Program-made: the position numbers and the translations under genes
The notes under the pieces: model-generated
What the model was told of the DNA's origin: nothing
What the model saw: only the letters and a program-made list of their open reading frames with translations
The model's database searches: none
In this document: positions 17,457 to 25,534 of the stretch, piece after piece
Layout of the letters: the number at the start of each line of letters is the position of its first letter
Position numbering within the stretch: position 1 is the first letter of the stretch
Assembly (NCBI GenBank): GCA_016219645.1
Contig: JACRLR010000012.1
Span: forward strand, 1 to 45,219
Length of the DNA: 45,219 bases
Direction: 5' to 3'
DNA from: Nitrospirota bacterium
Lineage (GTDB): Bacteria > Nitrospirota > Nitrospiria > Nitrospirales > Nitrospiraceae

Positions 17457-18095
17457 ATGGTTCTGACCCAACATACTCGGGATAAGGTCTTGGTAGGAGT
17501 CATCACCATCCTAAGCCTTGCCGCATGTATTTGGCAGGAAGTCGAGGCCCGGGATCTGTTTGCGCCGAAAGAACAAGCGACAACCGAGGTCGATCCCACG
17601 CAAAGCCCGTCGTTCGACCAACAGGAAACAGGTATCCCGCAATCCCTGTTTACCTGGATCAAAATGGCCAAAGGATATGACATTGAGTGGGATACATTCG
17701 GGCGAAAAGGCTGGTACACGCAAGATCCTCGACTTAAACCTATCGAACCGGGATCGGTATTTCCTCGGGATATTCCCGCCATCTATATTGTCTTCGAGTC
17801 AGCGCCGTTGGAAGATCCTGCCCAATTCAGCGCGCAATGGTACCTGGAGAGTGAACAGGGCGTCCCTTCATCCATGCCACTCGGCAAAGACATTTTGGAA
17901 GTGCCGGGGCATGAACGCTATGGATTCTTGGAACTCAGGAGACCTGCAGATGCCTGGGCTGTCGGGACATATCTCGTGACACTGTTCATCACGCCGCTCG
18001 GGCAACAGCCCTTTCATGCAGTCAATCAAGTCGGTACCATGCGGTTTACCATCGTCGAGGGTGCTACCCCTTCCGGAGTGAGTCCCCAGAAGTAG
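17457..18095 (+). CDS. Predicted lipoprotein of unknown function
   Basis: The 212-residue protein starts at ATG 17457 with AAGGGG about ten bases before. Its N-terminus (LVGVITILSLAACIWQEVEA) carries a lipobox LAAC. The mature part has no catalytic motif. Repeated beta-type segments (AIYIVFESAPLEDPAQFSAQ, AVGTYLVTLFITPLGQQPFH, MRFTIVEG) suggest a beta-sandwich, perhaps an immunoglobulin-like fold. It is followed 33 bases later by a small gene on the same strand. I do not recognise it. Confidence 0.65.
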   Translation: MVLTQHTRDKVLVGVITILSLAACIWQEVEARDLFAPKEQATTEVDPTQSPSFDQQETGIPQSLFTWIKMAKGYDIEWDTFGRKGWYTQDPRLKPIEPGSVFPRDIPAIYIVFESAPLEDPAQFSAQWYLESEQGVPSSMPLGKDILEVPGHERYGFLELRRPADAWAVGTYLVTLFITPLGQQPFHAVNQVGTMRFTIVEGATPSGVSPQK

Positions 18096-18128
18096 CGCCC
18101 GAGAATCATACATGCGGGAAGGAACAGA

Positions 18129-18413
18129 ATGGGAGAGCGCGCCAAAGTCACGGATCCGGAAAAGCTGACACTGCTCTTCGAGCGATTCAGGGACGTGTGT
18201 CTGGTCGAGAAGGAGGTCTGGAAAGAGATATTCATGCCTCGAGAGGTGACGCAGGGTCCTGTCCGAACGAATGTGCAAGATCGCTATGACGTCGAAATCA
18301 ATGACCCAGAGATCGAAGATGCCCTGGATGCCAATATCCCTCTCGGCAGCCAGGCCCTGGCTGCCGCTATACAGGAATATCGAGCCAATATTTCTTTTTA
18401 TCGAAAAACCTGA
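18129..18413 (+). CDS. Small protein of unknown function
   Basis: A 94-residue soluble, charged protein starting at ATG 18129 with GGAAGGA nine bases upstream. Its text includes KLTLLFERFRDVCLVEKEVW and INDPEIEDALDANIPLGSQA; no motif is known to me. It follows the lipoprotein by 33 bases and ends only five bases before the convergent glutathione peroxidase stop, so the two transcripts probably overlap at their ends. Confidence 0.65.
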   Translation: MGERAKVTDPEKLTLLFERFRDVCLVEKEVWKEIFMPREVTQGPVRTNVQDRYDVEINDPEIEDALDANIPLGSQALAAAIQEYRANISFYRKT

Positions 18414-18418
18414 ACGAG

Positions 18419-19039
18419 TCAGCGGGCTGCGAGCACTCGCTCGACATCCTGCACCACCTCTGGCGCCAACGGCTTAGTACGGTGATGGTATCGAGCGACG
18501 ATCTTTCCTGAACGATCGACCAAATACTTTTGGAAGTTCCACTCCACTTCGCCAGGGAATGGACTCTGTTCAGTCAGATACCGGTAAAGGGGATGTTTGT
18601 CGTTGCCCTTCACGCTGATCTTACTGAAGAGCGGAAACGACAGGCTGTACTTGGTGTGGCAGAAGGTTTTAATCTCTTCATTCGTACCAGGCTCCTGCTG
18701 CCCGAAGTTATTAGCAGGGAAGGCCAAGATCTCGAGACCCTTCTCTCTATATTGTTCGTACATCTTTTCGAGATCGGTATACTGCGGCGTATTGCCGCAG
18801 AAGCTGGCTATGTTGACCAACAACAAGACCTTGCCCCGGAACTGATCCAGTGAGACCGGCTTGCCATCGATATCATTCAACGTAAAGTCATAGACCATGG
18901 GCGTCTGTGCTGCCATGAGTACGGCCCCTTCCTGTTTCGCCTGTGCGGGGCCAGGCTCAAGCAGCTCGCTCGACCCAACACCGGCGATCAAGCCGATCGT
19001 TGCAAACAACCCCGCCAACCTATAGCGCAGTCTTCTCAT
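18419..19039 (-). CDS. Exported glutathione peroxidase family protein
   Basis: This 206-residue protein has an N-terminal signal segment (YRLAGLFATIGLIAGVGSSE) and a full GPx domain from about 48. The catalytic cysteine is in NIASFCGNTPQY, the glutamine in FPANNFGQQEPG, and the tryptophan in VEWNFQKYLVD, so the Cys-type active site is complete. Bacterial Cys-type enzymes usually reduce peroxides with thioredoxin, and the signal implies action in the periplasm. It lies 15 bases downstream of htpX on the same strand, probably one transcript. Both genes fit envelope stress. Confidence 0.92.
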   Translation of the reverse strand: MRRLRYRLAGLFATIGLIAGVGSSELLEPGPAQAKQEGAVLMAAQTPMVYDFTLNDIDGKPVSLDQFRGKVLLLVNIASFCGNTPQYTDLEKMYEQYREKGLEILAFPANNFGQQEPGTNEEIKTFCHTKYSLSFPLFSKISVKGNDKHPLYRYLTEQSPFPGEVEWNFQKYLVDRSGKIVARYHHRTKPLAPEVVQDVERVLAAR

Positions 19040-19054
19040 CGGGCACCCTCGCGA

Positions 19055-19942
19055 TTAGAGTCGCTCTAGAGCCTCAATGCGGGCTTCCATCGGCGGATGC
19101 GTGGCAAAGAGACGCATGAATCCAGAGGAATTGCCGGAGATCTTCATGGTTGCGAGCGCATCCTGGGTGGAGTGCTCGACCTGGGCGCGGGTGACCCATC
19201 GATCAATCGCACGAAGGGCCGAGATCATCGAGTCCTTTCCGTACACCTTGGCAGAAAAGGCATCTGCGCCAAATTCGCGCCGACGCGAAAACCAACAGAT
19301 CAGGACCGAAGCCAGAATACTGACGACGATCTGGAGCACGATCGACAATCCAAAACCCAGCATGGCTTGATCGCGTTCCGCGAAGATCCGGCGCACCCAC
19401 ATCGCAATATAGTACACAAAGGTATTCATCAGCCCAGCCAACACGGTCGTGGCGAACATGTCTCCGTTATACACATGTCCCATTTCGTGTGCGAGTACGG
19501 CTCGCACTTCTTGTTCTTGTAAGTTGTTCAACAACCCGGTCGAGACCGCCACCATTGAGTTGTTTTTGCTGGGCCCAGTCGCAAAGGCGTTGGGATCAGG
19601 GGATTCGTAGATCCACACTTCAGGCATCGTAATCTGAAGCCGTTGGGCGATCTCTTGGACAGTGCCATAGATGACCTGTTCGGCTTGCGACCTGGGTTGG
19701 GTGATCTGGCGACAATCCAACATGGCCCGGGCCATTTGCTTGGAAAATGCCAAACTGATAAAGGCGCCCCCAAAGCCGAAAGCGAGGGCCCATACTAACG
19801 AGCTCAAGTCGACCATTCCTCGTACATCGACTCCGAACATGGGCAGAACGACGTTGATAAGTATCGGCACGGTGAGCGAGAGCGTCACCATGATCAAAAT
19901 ATTCGCGGCCAACAGTAGAAAAATGCCTTTCATCCACTTCAT
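19055..19942 (-). CDS. htpX: HtpX-type membrane zinc metalloprotease (M48)
   Basis: The 295-residue protein matches HtpX in length and layout. There are two N-terminal membrane segments (FLLLAANILIMVTLSLTVPI and SSLVWALAFGFGGAFISLAF), the zinc motif in VLAHEMGHVYNGDM, two more membrane segments (AGLMNTFVYYIAMWVRRIF and SIVLQIVVSILASVLICWFS), and the third zinc ligand glutamate in RRREFGADAFSAK. HtpX degrades damaged inner-membrane proteins from the cytoplasmic side. It starts at ATG 19942 with a GGAGGATTTC site just before. Divergent from the cupredoxin gene; TATACT at 20007-20012 is a possible promoter element in the shared region. Confidence 0.95.
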   Translation of the reverse strand: MKWMKGIFLLLAANILIMVTLSLTVPILINVVLPMFGVDVRGMVDLSSLVWALAFGFGGAFISLAFSKQMARAMLDCRQITQPRSQAEQVIYGTVQEIAQRLQITMPEVWIYESPDPNAFATGPSKNNSMVAVSTGLLNNLQEQEVRAVLAHEMGHVYNGDMFATTVLAGLMNTFVYYIAMWVRRIFAERDQAMLGFGLSIVLQIVVSILASVLICWFSRRREFGADAFSAKVYGKDSMISALRAIDRWVTRAQVEHSTQDALATMKISGNSSGFMRLFATHPPMEARIEALERL

Positions 19943-20158
19943 TGAAATCCTCCTTCACAACCAGGCTCTCGTCCCATTATTCAGGCGAGTCGCCGGTGAC
20001 AGTGATTATACTAACGGATTCGGCGAAATGCATCTCAATCAGATACCACAACAATCATCGCGTAAAAAATAATCCCTGAAATGCCAAGGTCAAGGTGTCA
20101 GAAGTCGCTGAATCTTCTGGAGAAAGTTGACCAGTTCTTATCCTTCCTGCTAGAAGTG

Positions 20159-20602
20159 ATGATGACCAAGATGCCCCTGCAATGGCTCCACATGCTGTCG
20201 ATGGTCGGATTGCTCACATTAGTCGTCGTGGCGATCACAGTTGCAGCGGAACCTCCTCAATCAGACCACCCCAGGGTAATCCCGTTAGCAGCAGATGGGG
20301 TACAGCGAGCCCCGATCGCGCTTGATAGCTACTCCTATACCCCCAACCATTTGATCGTCGAAGCCGGGCAGCCGGTTGAACTGACGCTCACAAGCGTGAC
20401 AACGATAATCCCGCACAATTTCATCATCAAGGACCCAGCGGGAGACCTATCCGTCGAACAGGATGTCGGTGCCGGCAAGACGGTTACCATCACATTTACG
20501 CCGACCCAGCGCGGCACATTCCCCATCTACTGCGACAAACGCCTCTGGCCGTTGCCCAGCCATCGCGACAAAGGGATGGAAGGGAAGTTGGAAGTGCGAT
20601 AG
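20159..20602 (+). CDS. Exported cupredoxin-like copper protein
   Basis: I place the start at ATG 20159, giving a signal segment HMLSMVGLLTLVVVAITVAA. The frame extends upstream to 20081 but without export logic. The mature domain is a plastocyanin/azurin-type cupredoxin: YTPNHLIVEAGQPVELTLTS early, a copper histidine in IIPHNFIIKD, then cysteine in FPIYCDKR, histidine in PSHRDKGM and the closing methionine. All four likely type-1 copper ligands are present. The stop is only two bases before the squalene synthase start, so the two are co-translated. A role as electron carrier is family inference. Confidence 0.82.
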   Translation: MMTKMPLQWLHMLSMVGLLTLVVVAITVAAEPPQSDHPRVIPLAADGVQRAPIALDSYSYTPNHLIVEAGQPVELTLTSVTTIIPHNFIIKDPAGDLSVEQDVGAGKTVTITFTPTQRGTFPIYCDKRLWPLPSHRDKGMEGKLEVR

Positions 20603-20604
20603 GT

Positions 20605-21651
20605 GTGGCTACGAACATAGAGACCAGCAAGCAGGAACTGCTCCGCGATCTCCTCAGGCAAGTGTCCCGTCTCTTCTACACAACGTTGGTCGTGGTTCCT
20701 GCAGATGTGCGCGATCAAGTGAGCTTGGCCTACCTCTTCGCCCGCGCAGCTGACACGATAGCCGACACGGAATTGATCGATCGGCCTCGCCGATTGGATT
20801 TTCTCGGTCAGCTCAAGGGGCAGTTCATCGGCGACCAGATTTCCTGGGGACAGATCCGTGAAATTCAACGAGCCATGGCGCCGCTCCAGCAAAACTCGTC
20901 CGAGCATATGCTCCTTGAACGGTTAGAAGACTGCTTTAAATTGTTCCAAGAGTTTTCTCCGGACGATCGCCGCCGTATTCAACGCCTCATGACCACGCTG
21001 ACGCAGGGGATGGAGATGGACCTCGTTGTCTTCCCCGGTACATCAGCCGAAGATCTGGTGGCGCTGAAGACATCGGACGATCTGGATCGATACACCTATT
21101 ACGTGGCTGGATGTGTCGGCGAATTTTGGACGGATTTGATGTGCGCGCACCGGAAGGCGTTAGCCTCGTGGAAGGTGCGGGAGATGTCGGAGGTGGGCGT
21201 GAGATTTGGAAAGGGGCTGCAACTCACGAATATTGTCAAGGATGTCGCGCATGATCTCCAGAAGGGCCGCTGCTACGTGCCGGCACCTCTGCTGGCCGAA
21301 GCAGGACTCAAACCGCGCGATCTGCTGAATCAGGAAAATCTTTCGCGCTTTCGGCCTGTGCTGAGCAAACTCGTTCGTATGGCCACAGAGCACCTCGATC
21401 AGGGGTGGATGTACAGCATGGCAATTCCACGGCATGAAACACGCCTCCGGCTTTCCTGCATGTGGCCGATCCTCTCCGCAGGGGAATCGCTGAAGCTGGT
21501 CATGAATTCGCCCGAACTCCTGAACCCCGCAGTCAAAGTGAAAATCCCCCGTAGCAAGGTCTACCAAATCATCGCGCTCACAACCGGCACCTTCGCCTGC
21601 AGCTATGTCGGCACCGCTTACTGGGGCTGGCTCCGCAAACAGATTATCTAA
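20605..21651 (+). CDS. Squalene/phytoene synthase family protein, probable squalene synthase
   Basis: The 348-residue enzyme carries the two aspartate-rich motifs of head-to-head prenyl synthases: DTIADTELIDRPRRL near residue 50 and QLTNIVKDVAHDLQKGRCYV near 205. FYTTLVVVPADVR and FARAADTIAD fit the squalene synthase branch. A C-terminal hydrophobic segment (VYQIIALTTGTFACSYVGTA) suggests membrane anchoring, as in eukaryotic-type squalene synthases. It would couple two farnesyl diphosphates to squalene for hopanoids. The start is GTG at 20605, two bases after the cupredoxin stop. No hopanoid cyclase is in the window. Confidence 0.88.
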   Translation: MATNIETSKQELLRDLLRQVSRLFYTTLVVVPADVRDQVSLAYLFARAADTIADTELIDRPRRLDFLGQLKGQFIGDQISWGQIREIQRAMAPLQQNSSEHMLLERLEDCFKLFQEFSPDDRRRIQRLMTTLTQGMEMDLVVFPGTSAEDLVALKTSDDLDRYTYYVAGCVGEFWTDLMCAHRKALASWKVREMSEVGVRFGKGLQLTNIVKDVAHDLQKGRCYVPAPLLAEAGLKPRDLLNQENLSRFRPVLSKLVRMATEHLDQGWMYSMAIPRHETRLRLSCMWPILSAGESLKLVMNSPELLNPAVKVKIPRSKVYQIIALTTGTFACSYVGTAYWGWLRKQII

Positions 21652-22034
21652 AATCCGCCCTTATATCCCTTTCTGTGTGCTATCCCCCATCGGTCTCTGA
21701 CTAAGGGTGTGACAGGGCCTTGGCGCGGACTTTCGCCGGAAGAGCGAAATTCGCAAGCCTGTTCCGCGGGGAAGGAAAGCTGGAATCCACCCAGCTTTCG
21801 TCTTCGGCTCTCTAAGGGGTGGCCTGGTTGGTTCGCGACTGCGCGCATCGAGAACTAAGAGTTTCTTTAGTGGCCCTCCTACACGTCAGGCGAGAAGAGT
21901 TTCGAGGCGACTTTGCCGAAGGAGCGAAGAAACTGAGGCGGTGAGGGGGAGAAGGAAAGTGGAAACTGACAGGGTTCTTACTTTTCTCTTCGTCTTTCTC
22001 ACGGGGTGGCTTGGCTGATCCCCGACTGCGCGCA
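21652..22034. repeat. Two tandem degenerate repeat units beside a family C element
   Basis: A unit at about 21722-21846 and another at about 21905-22034 share order and wording: a gcgactttgccgaaggagcgaa-like start, gaaggaaag, tctcttcgtctttc-like text, ggggtggcytgg, then a cgactgcgcgca end. The last parts are left halves of family C. The first unit has only that half; the second leads into the full element at 22003. No gene is seen in this 350-base stretch. Confidence 0.6.
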
Positions 22035-22268
22035 ACATTCGCACCCACCCACCCACTGGCACGCCGAGACGTGCCATTTGCCCGGGCGAGGGCCTTCAGG
22101 CTCCTCAACTTCCCCAGAGGGAGTAGGCAGATTGTTCTTCACTGCGCGCATCGAGCGACCACTGCTTTATCGTGGGGGCTCTGCGAGCAAGAAGAACGGT
22201 CTGCCTGCTCCCTCGCATCCTTCTGATGCCGCGCGTTGCGCGAGCAAAGGGGACGGCCAGGCTACCCC
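22003..22268 (+). repeat. Family C hairpin repeat, copy 1, with a nested inner copy
   Basis: Outer arms are GGGGTGGCTTGGCTGATCCC (22003) and the inverse of GGGGTAGCCTGGCCGTCCCC (ending 22268). Inside comes an inner stem of TGCGCGC against GCGAGCA. A complete second hairpin lies at 22119-22212, with GGGAGTAGGCAGATTGTTC pairing with GAACGGTCTGCCTGCTCCC through G/T wobbles, and with its own TGCGCGC/GCGAGCA stem. The stop codon of the 4Fe-4S ferredoxin gene (22262-22264) lies inside the right arm. Confidence 0.78.
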
Positions 22269-22495
22269 GTCTTCTTTTGCGGCTCCAGCATCTTCTCCCC
22301 CTTCTTGAACACTCCATAAATCGCCTGCGAGGGGCAGGCGTCCAGACAGAGGCGGCAACTTTCCAGACAGCGTGAAGGGTCGAACTTGTAGGGAGGAGTG
22401 GAGAGCCAGGCGCCGGTCGGGCAGATCGGGACACAGATAGCTTGATGGGTGCAGCGGTCTGGATGGCGGATGAGGTGGTCACGAATGATCATCAT
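22262..22495 (-). CDS. Small 4Fe-4S ferredoxin-like protein
   Basis: With ATG at 22495 (AAGGAG eight bases upstream) the protein is 77 residues, close to bacterial ferredoxins. It carries two cysteine clusters: CTHQAICVPICPTGAW (Cys-rich but of unusual spacing) and the regular CLESCRLCLDACPSQAIYG, CxxxCxxCxxxCP. Probably one regular [4Fe-4S] cluster plus a modified one. It follows two other genes on the same strand, including a 2Fe-2S protein, and is likely an electron carrier for a shared partner. Its last codon and stop fall inside the family C arm. Confidence 0.82.
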   Translation of the reverse strand: MMIIRDHLIRHPDRCTHQAICVPICPTGAWLSTPPYKFDPSRCLESCRLCLDACPSQAIYGVFKKGEKMLEPQKKTG

Positions 22496-22560
22496 GGGTT
22501 TGACTCCTTCAAAGAGACCTTGGGAAAAGATCTCGAACATGTTTCTATCCGGAAGGCTGT

Positions 22561-22974
22561 TCACTTCCACTCCTTCACAAGCTCTTTCAGCCGATCCTTC
22601 AATTCCGGAAACTGCTCCAGATTGTTGTGAATCGCCCCGAGAATCTTCTCCACCCTGGCTGACTTGAGGGCATCCTTGTCCTTCTTGACCAGTCGATCAT
22701 ACTCCACGTAGGCTGCCTGATGCGCAGGTTCAAGAACAGCTCGTGCCACAACCAACGCCTCCCCCAACTCGTATGGCTCCGGCGCCATCGGGGGCACGAT
22801 GGTAAAGGTGCCATCGGAGCACACCAGCACTGCAGCACCCTGTTTCCCCTTGAGCGGGATGACGGCCTCGACGGTTTTTCCTACCAATGCACCCCAGGTC
22901 CCGAGTAATCCAGGAAACTGCTTCATGAAGGCCACCTTTTCCAGGTTGGCTTTCCATTTTTCTTCGACGCTCAT
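22561..22974 (-). CDS. Conserved-looking protein of unknown function in an iron-sulfur cassette
   Basis: A 137-residue soluble protein starting ATG 22974. It begins MSVEEKWKANLEKVAFMKQF. A compact beta segment (AVIPLKGKQGAAVLVCSDGT, FTIVPPMAPEPYELGEALVV) follows, then a helical charged tail (DRLKELVKEWK). It has one cysteine and no known motif. It sits between a 2Fe-2S protein gene (21 bases upstream) and the 4Fe-4S ferredoxin gene, so it may partner or assemble with them. That is inference from position. Confidence 0.7.
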   Translation of the reverse strand: MSVEEKWKANLEKVAFMKQFPGLLGTWGALVGKTVEAVIPLKGKQGAAVLVCSDGTFTIVPPMAPEPYELGEALVVARAVLEPAHQAAYVEYDRLVKKDKDALKSARVEKILGAIHNNLEQFPELKDRLKELVKEWK

Positions 22975-22995
22975 GACAATCCTTGTGGTGAGACC

Positions 22996-23346
22996 CTAAG
23001 ATTTGAGCGGAGGGAGTGTTGTAGGGGCCGGATGATCCGGCATGATGAGACGGGTCACGACTTCGCCCTTGATGACATGGCGCTCCATGATTTCCGTCAC
23101 GTCGGCTTCTGTTTTCACTTGATACCACACACCCTCAGGATAGATTACGACGCTCGGTCCCTGGGCGCAATGATCGAGACACCCGGCTTTGTTGGCTCGA
23201 ACGATGTCCTTCAAGTCCAGCCGCTTTGCTTCCTGCTTAAAACGGGCATGGAGCGATTCCGACCCGAGCTTGGAGCAGCTCCCACGGGGATCGTCGGCGC
23301 TCCGCTGATTTGTGCAGACGAAAATATGTCTCGTGAATGTCGACAC
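22996..23346 (-). CDS. 2Fe-2S ferredoxin, thioredoxin-like type
   Basis: The 116-residue protein resembles thioredoxin-like [2Fe-2S] proteins (Shethna type and NuoE-like): HIFVCTNQRSADDPRGSCSK supplies two cysteines and RANKAGCLDHCAQGPSVVIY the other two, followed by PEGVWYQVKTEADVTEIMER, the usual C-terminal strand-helix. It is first of three minus-strand genes, and the spacing of 21 bases to the next supports one transcript. It is likely a low-potential cytosolic carrier. The partner enzyme is not in the window. Confidence 0.88.
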   Translation of the reverse strand: MSTFTRHIFVCTNQRSADDPRGSCSKLGSESLHARFKQEAKRLDLKDIVRANKAGCLDHCAQGPSVVIYPEGVWYQVKTEADVTEIMERHVIKGEVVTRLIMPDHPAPTTLPPLKS

Positions 23347-23442
23347 AAATGGTTCCTGCTCGGTTAGCCGACTGCGGAAAGTTTATGTGAACATGCCAAA
23401 ATTTCACTGACGCGCAGGTGTGGGACAAGGCGAAAACGCCAC

Positions 23443-23656
23443 GCAGGATGCTCAAAAAGTCTGTCCAGCAAGGCCGCAGCGAGCGAAGAGGCGAGGAGGT
23501 ACAAACCGCACTTTGTGTGGGCCGTTCGCCCTTTGGATGGATCTTGGCGAACGGAAAATCCCCTCAAGTGCTTTCGACATCCGAGAGGCTCTGTTCGGTA
23601 CGTTAAGCCCCTGAGCGAAGCGAGAACGAAGCTAGCGGACTTTTTCAGCATCCTGC
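23443..23656 (-). repeat. Family B hairpin repeat, copy 2, with an expanded tip
   Basis: Read on the minus strand it starts TAGCAGGATGCTGAAAAAG and ends CTTTTTGAGCATCCTGC, with G facing G at the conserved position. Inner text includes a segment TGCGGCCTTGCTGGACAG as in the other copies. The tip GTACC/GGTAC is split by about 90 extra bases of unrelated sequence. The TAG stop of the zinc-ribbon gene (23656-23658) adjoins and overlaps the arm. Confidence 0.78.
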
Positions 23657-24039
23657 TAGGCCTGCATCGTGGTGGTCTGCATCCGGCCAATCAGTTGTGT
23701 CACATCAGCTGCGGTCAGGAATGGAGAGTGCCCAGCCGTTCCGGAGAGAATCGTCGCAATCTCTCGCAACCGTAACGAGGCCCGTTGAAATTCATCCTGC
23801 GCAGACAGGGTGGAACCCTGGCCGGCAATGAGTTTATCGAATTCCCCCACGATATCACGAAAGTCGCGCTGGAGATTTTTCTGCATCGAACAGCCTTCGC
23901 AGTACCATTTCGGACTTTGATCGGTTGAGGGAGATAGTCGGTCGTAAGTCCGGCCGAAGAAGTCCTTCCCGAGCGATAACTTCATGAGCGCGGTGCCGGT
24001 GGCGCCGCAAGCGTTGCAGGACCCGGACATTGAATCCAT
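23656..24039 (-). CDS. Small zinc-ribbon-like protein of unknown function
   Basis: The 127-residue protein starts ATG 24039 with GGGAGG five bases upstream. Its N-terminal part has CNACGATG and later WYCEGCSMQ, two CxxC pairs about 35 residues apart that could bind zinc. The rest is helical (RDFRDIVGEFDKLIAGQ, ASLRLREIATILSG) and ends in QTTTMQA. No enzyme motif is present. It stands alone, divergent from alanine dehydrogenase, and its stop abuts the family B repeat. Confidence 0.65.
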   Translation of the reverse strand: MDSMSGSCNACGATGTALMKLSLGKDFFGRTYDRLSPSTDQSPKWYCEGCSMQKNLQRDFRDIVGEFDKLIAGQGSTLSAQDEFQRASLRLREIATILSGTAGHSPFLTAADVTQLIGRMQTTTMQA

Positions 24040-24151
24040 AGAGCCTCCCTCTGTCGATCGTGAGATGAAGAGCGGGCGAATCTTACAACAGGCCTGCGCG
24101 CACTGTCCACCTGATCGCGAGCCAGGCGAATCTGGTCTGTCTTGTCTGTTC

Positions 24152-24231
24152 GGTCTGTCTGGTCTATCTCGTTCATTCGCTCAATCTGGCTCGACCTAAT
24201 AACCAGACTGACTAGATAGACCAGACAGACC
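24152..24231. repeat. Perfect 18-bp inverted repeat between divergent genes
   Basis: GGTCTGTCTGGTCTATCT at 24152-24169 is exactly inverted at 24214-24231, with 44 bases between. Both arms are extended by further CTGTCTGG-like wording. Similar text (agatagacccgacaga) is at 30803-30818. It lies between the zinc-ribbon gene and alanine dehydrogenase, so it could bind a regulator or be another dispersed repeat. Confidence 0.75.
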
Positions 24232-24319
24232 AGATAGACCGCTTAAAGGACTTTTCCCGCGTCCTGCTATAGAATGAGCTCAGAATTAGGGGAACAGATC
24301 GCTGAGGGAGGGAGAAATC

Positions 24320-25423
24320 ATGGTCATCGGAGTGCCAAAAGAGATCAAGGATCACGAGTATCGTGTCAGTGTCACACCCGATGGAGCACGGGCGTTACGT
24401 CAGGCAGGGCACGAGGTGTTGGTGGAACAATCTGCCGGTGCCGGCAGTGGATATGCTGATAGAGAGTATCAACAGGTGGGTGCGACCATCGCACAATCGA
24501 AGCCGCAGGTCTTTCAGCAAGCAGAGTGTATCGTCAAAGTGAAGGAACCCCTGCTGTCGGAGTGCCCCTTGTTTCGTCCAGGCCAGGTGCTCTTTACCTA
24601 TCTTCATCTGGCTTCGTTCCCGGAGCTGACGAAAGCCTTGCTCGACAGCAGAATCCTCGCGATTGCCCGCGAAACCGTCGAAGCGAAGGACGGCAGTCTT
24701 CCCATGCTGAAGCCGATGAGCGAGATCGCCGGTCGCATGTCGGTACAAGTCGGAGCGCACTATTTGGAAAAAACGCAAGGAGGGCGCGGTCTGCTGCTGG
24801 GAGGAGTGCCCGGTGTTGAGCCGGCGCGGGTGGTCGTGCTTGGCGCCGGCGTAGTCGGGAGTGCAGCAACACGCATCGCTGTGGGCATGGGCGCCCTGGT
24901 GACGGTGATCAATCTGGATGTGGACCGATTGCGGTATTTGGATGATCAGTATCATGGGCGGATTGTTACGTTGGCTTCGACGACAGTGGCTATTGAGCAG
25001 GCAGTGCTCGCAGCCGATCTTGTGATCGGAGCGGTTTTGGTTCCCGGCGCCCTTGCGCCCAAGCTTGTGTCTCGCCAACTGGTTGCCAGGATGAAACCTG
25101 GTTCTGTGATTGTGGATGTGGCTGTGGATCAAGGCGGCTGCTTCGAAACCACGAAACCCACGACCCATTCGGATCCGGTCTATGAGGTAGACGGGGTGCT
25201 GCACTATTGTGTGGCAAACATACCGGGCATTGTTCCCCGAACTTCGACGGAAGCCCTCATGAACGCGACTCTTCCGTATCTGCTCCGACTGGCAACAGAA
25301 GGGGTCGATGCCACGGTGCGAGCCGATGCGGGCTTCGCCAAAGGCGTGAATCTCGCTGATGGAAAAGTCACATGCCGAGCGGTGGCGGAATCCCATGGCT
25401 TGCGTTTCGACCCTCTGATGTAA
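24320..25423 (+). CDS. ald: Alanine dehydrogenase
   Basis: The 367-residue protein is a full-length NAD-dependent alanine dehydrogenase interconverting alanine and pyruvate plus ammonium. Seen in order: [20 protein letters not shown] (substrate arginine), IVKVKEPL (lysine), FTYLHLASF (histidine), [20 protein letters not shown], the NAD loop [20 protein letters not shown], and [13 protein letters not shown] with the catalytic aspartate, then [19 protein letters not shown]. Start ATG 24320 follows GGGAGG. It is monocistronic, ahead of the tRNA gene. It may link pyruvate to nitrogen assimilation. Confidence 0.96.
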   Translation: MVIGVPKEIKDHEYRVSVTPDGARALRQAGHEVLVEQSAGAGSGYADREYQQVGATIAQSKPQVFQQAECIVKVKEPLLSECPLFRPGQVLFTYLHLASFPELTKALLDSRILAIARETVEAKDGSLPMLKPMSEIAGRMSVQVGAHYLEKTQGGRGLLLGGVPGVEPARVVVLGAGVVGSAATRIAVGMGALVTVINLDVDRLRYLDDQYHGRIVTLASTTVAIEQAVLAADLVIGAVLVPGALAPKLVSRQLVARMKPGSVIVDVAVDQGGCFETTKPTTHSDPVYEVDGVLHYCVANIPGIVPRTSTEALMNATLPYLLRLATEGVDATVRADAGFAKGVNLADGKVTCRAVAESHGLRFDPLM

Positions 25424-25457
25424 GACAATGATTTTTTACTTCACCGGATCACCCGGT

Positions 25458-25534
<77 letters not shown>

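Noticed and set aside
21652-22268. CRISPR array
   Set aside because: Repeats are two degenerate units and hairpins with no regular short repeat-spacer pattern, and no cas genes occur.
22006-22482. Several overlapping open frames of 60-125 codons on both strands
   Set aside because: They lie across the family C hairpin, share its sequence with 41212-41559, and lack start sites. Only the ferredoxin frame has real motifs.
24395-25396. Open frame of 333 codons on the minus strand
   Set aside because: Shadow of alanine dehydrogenase, which is unmistakable on the plus strand.
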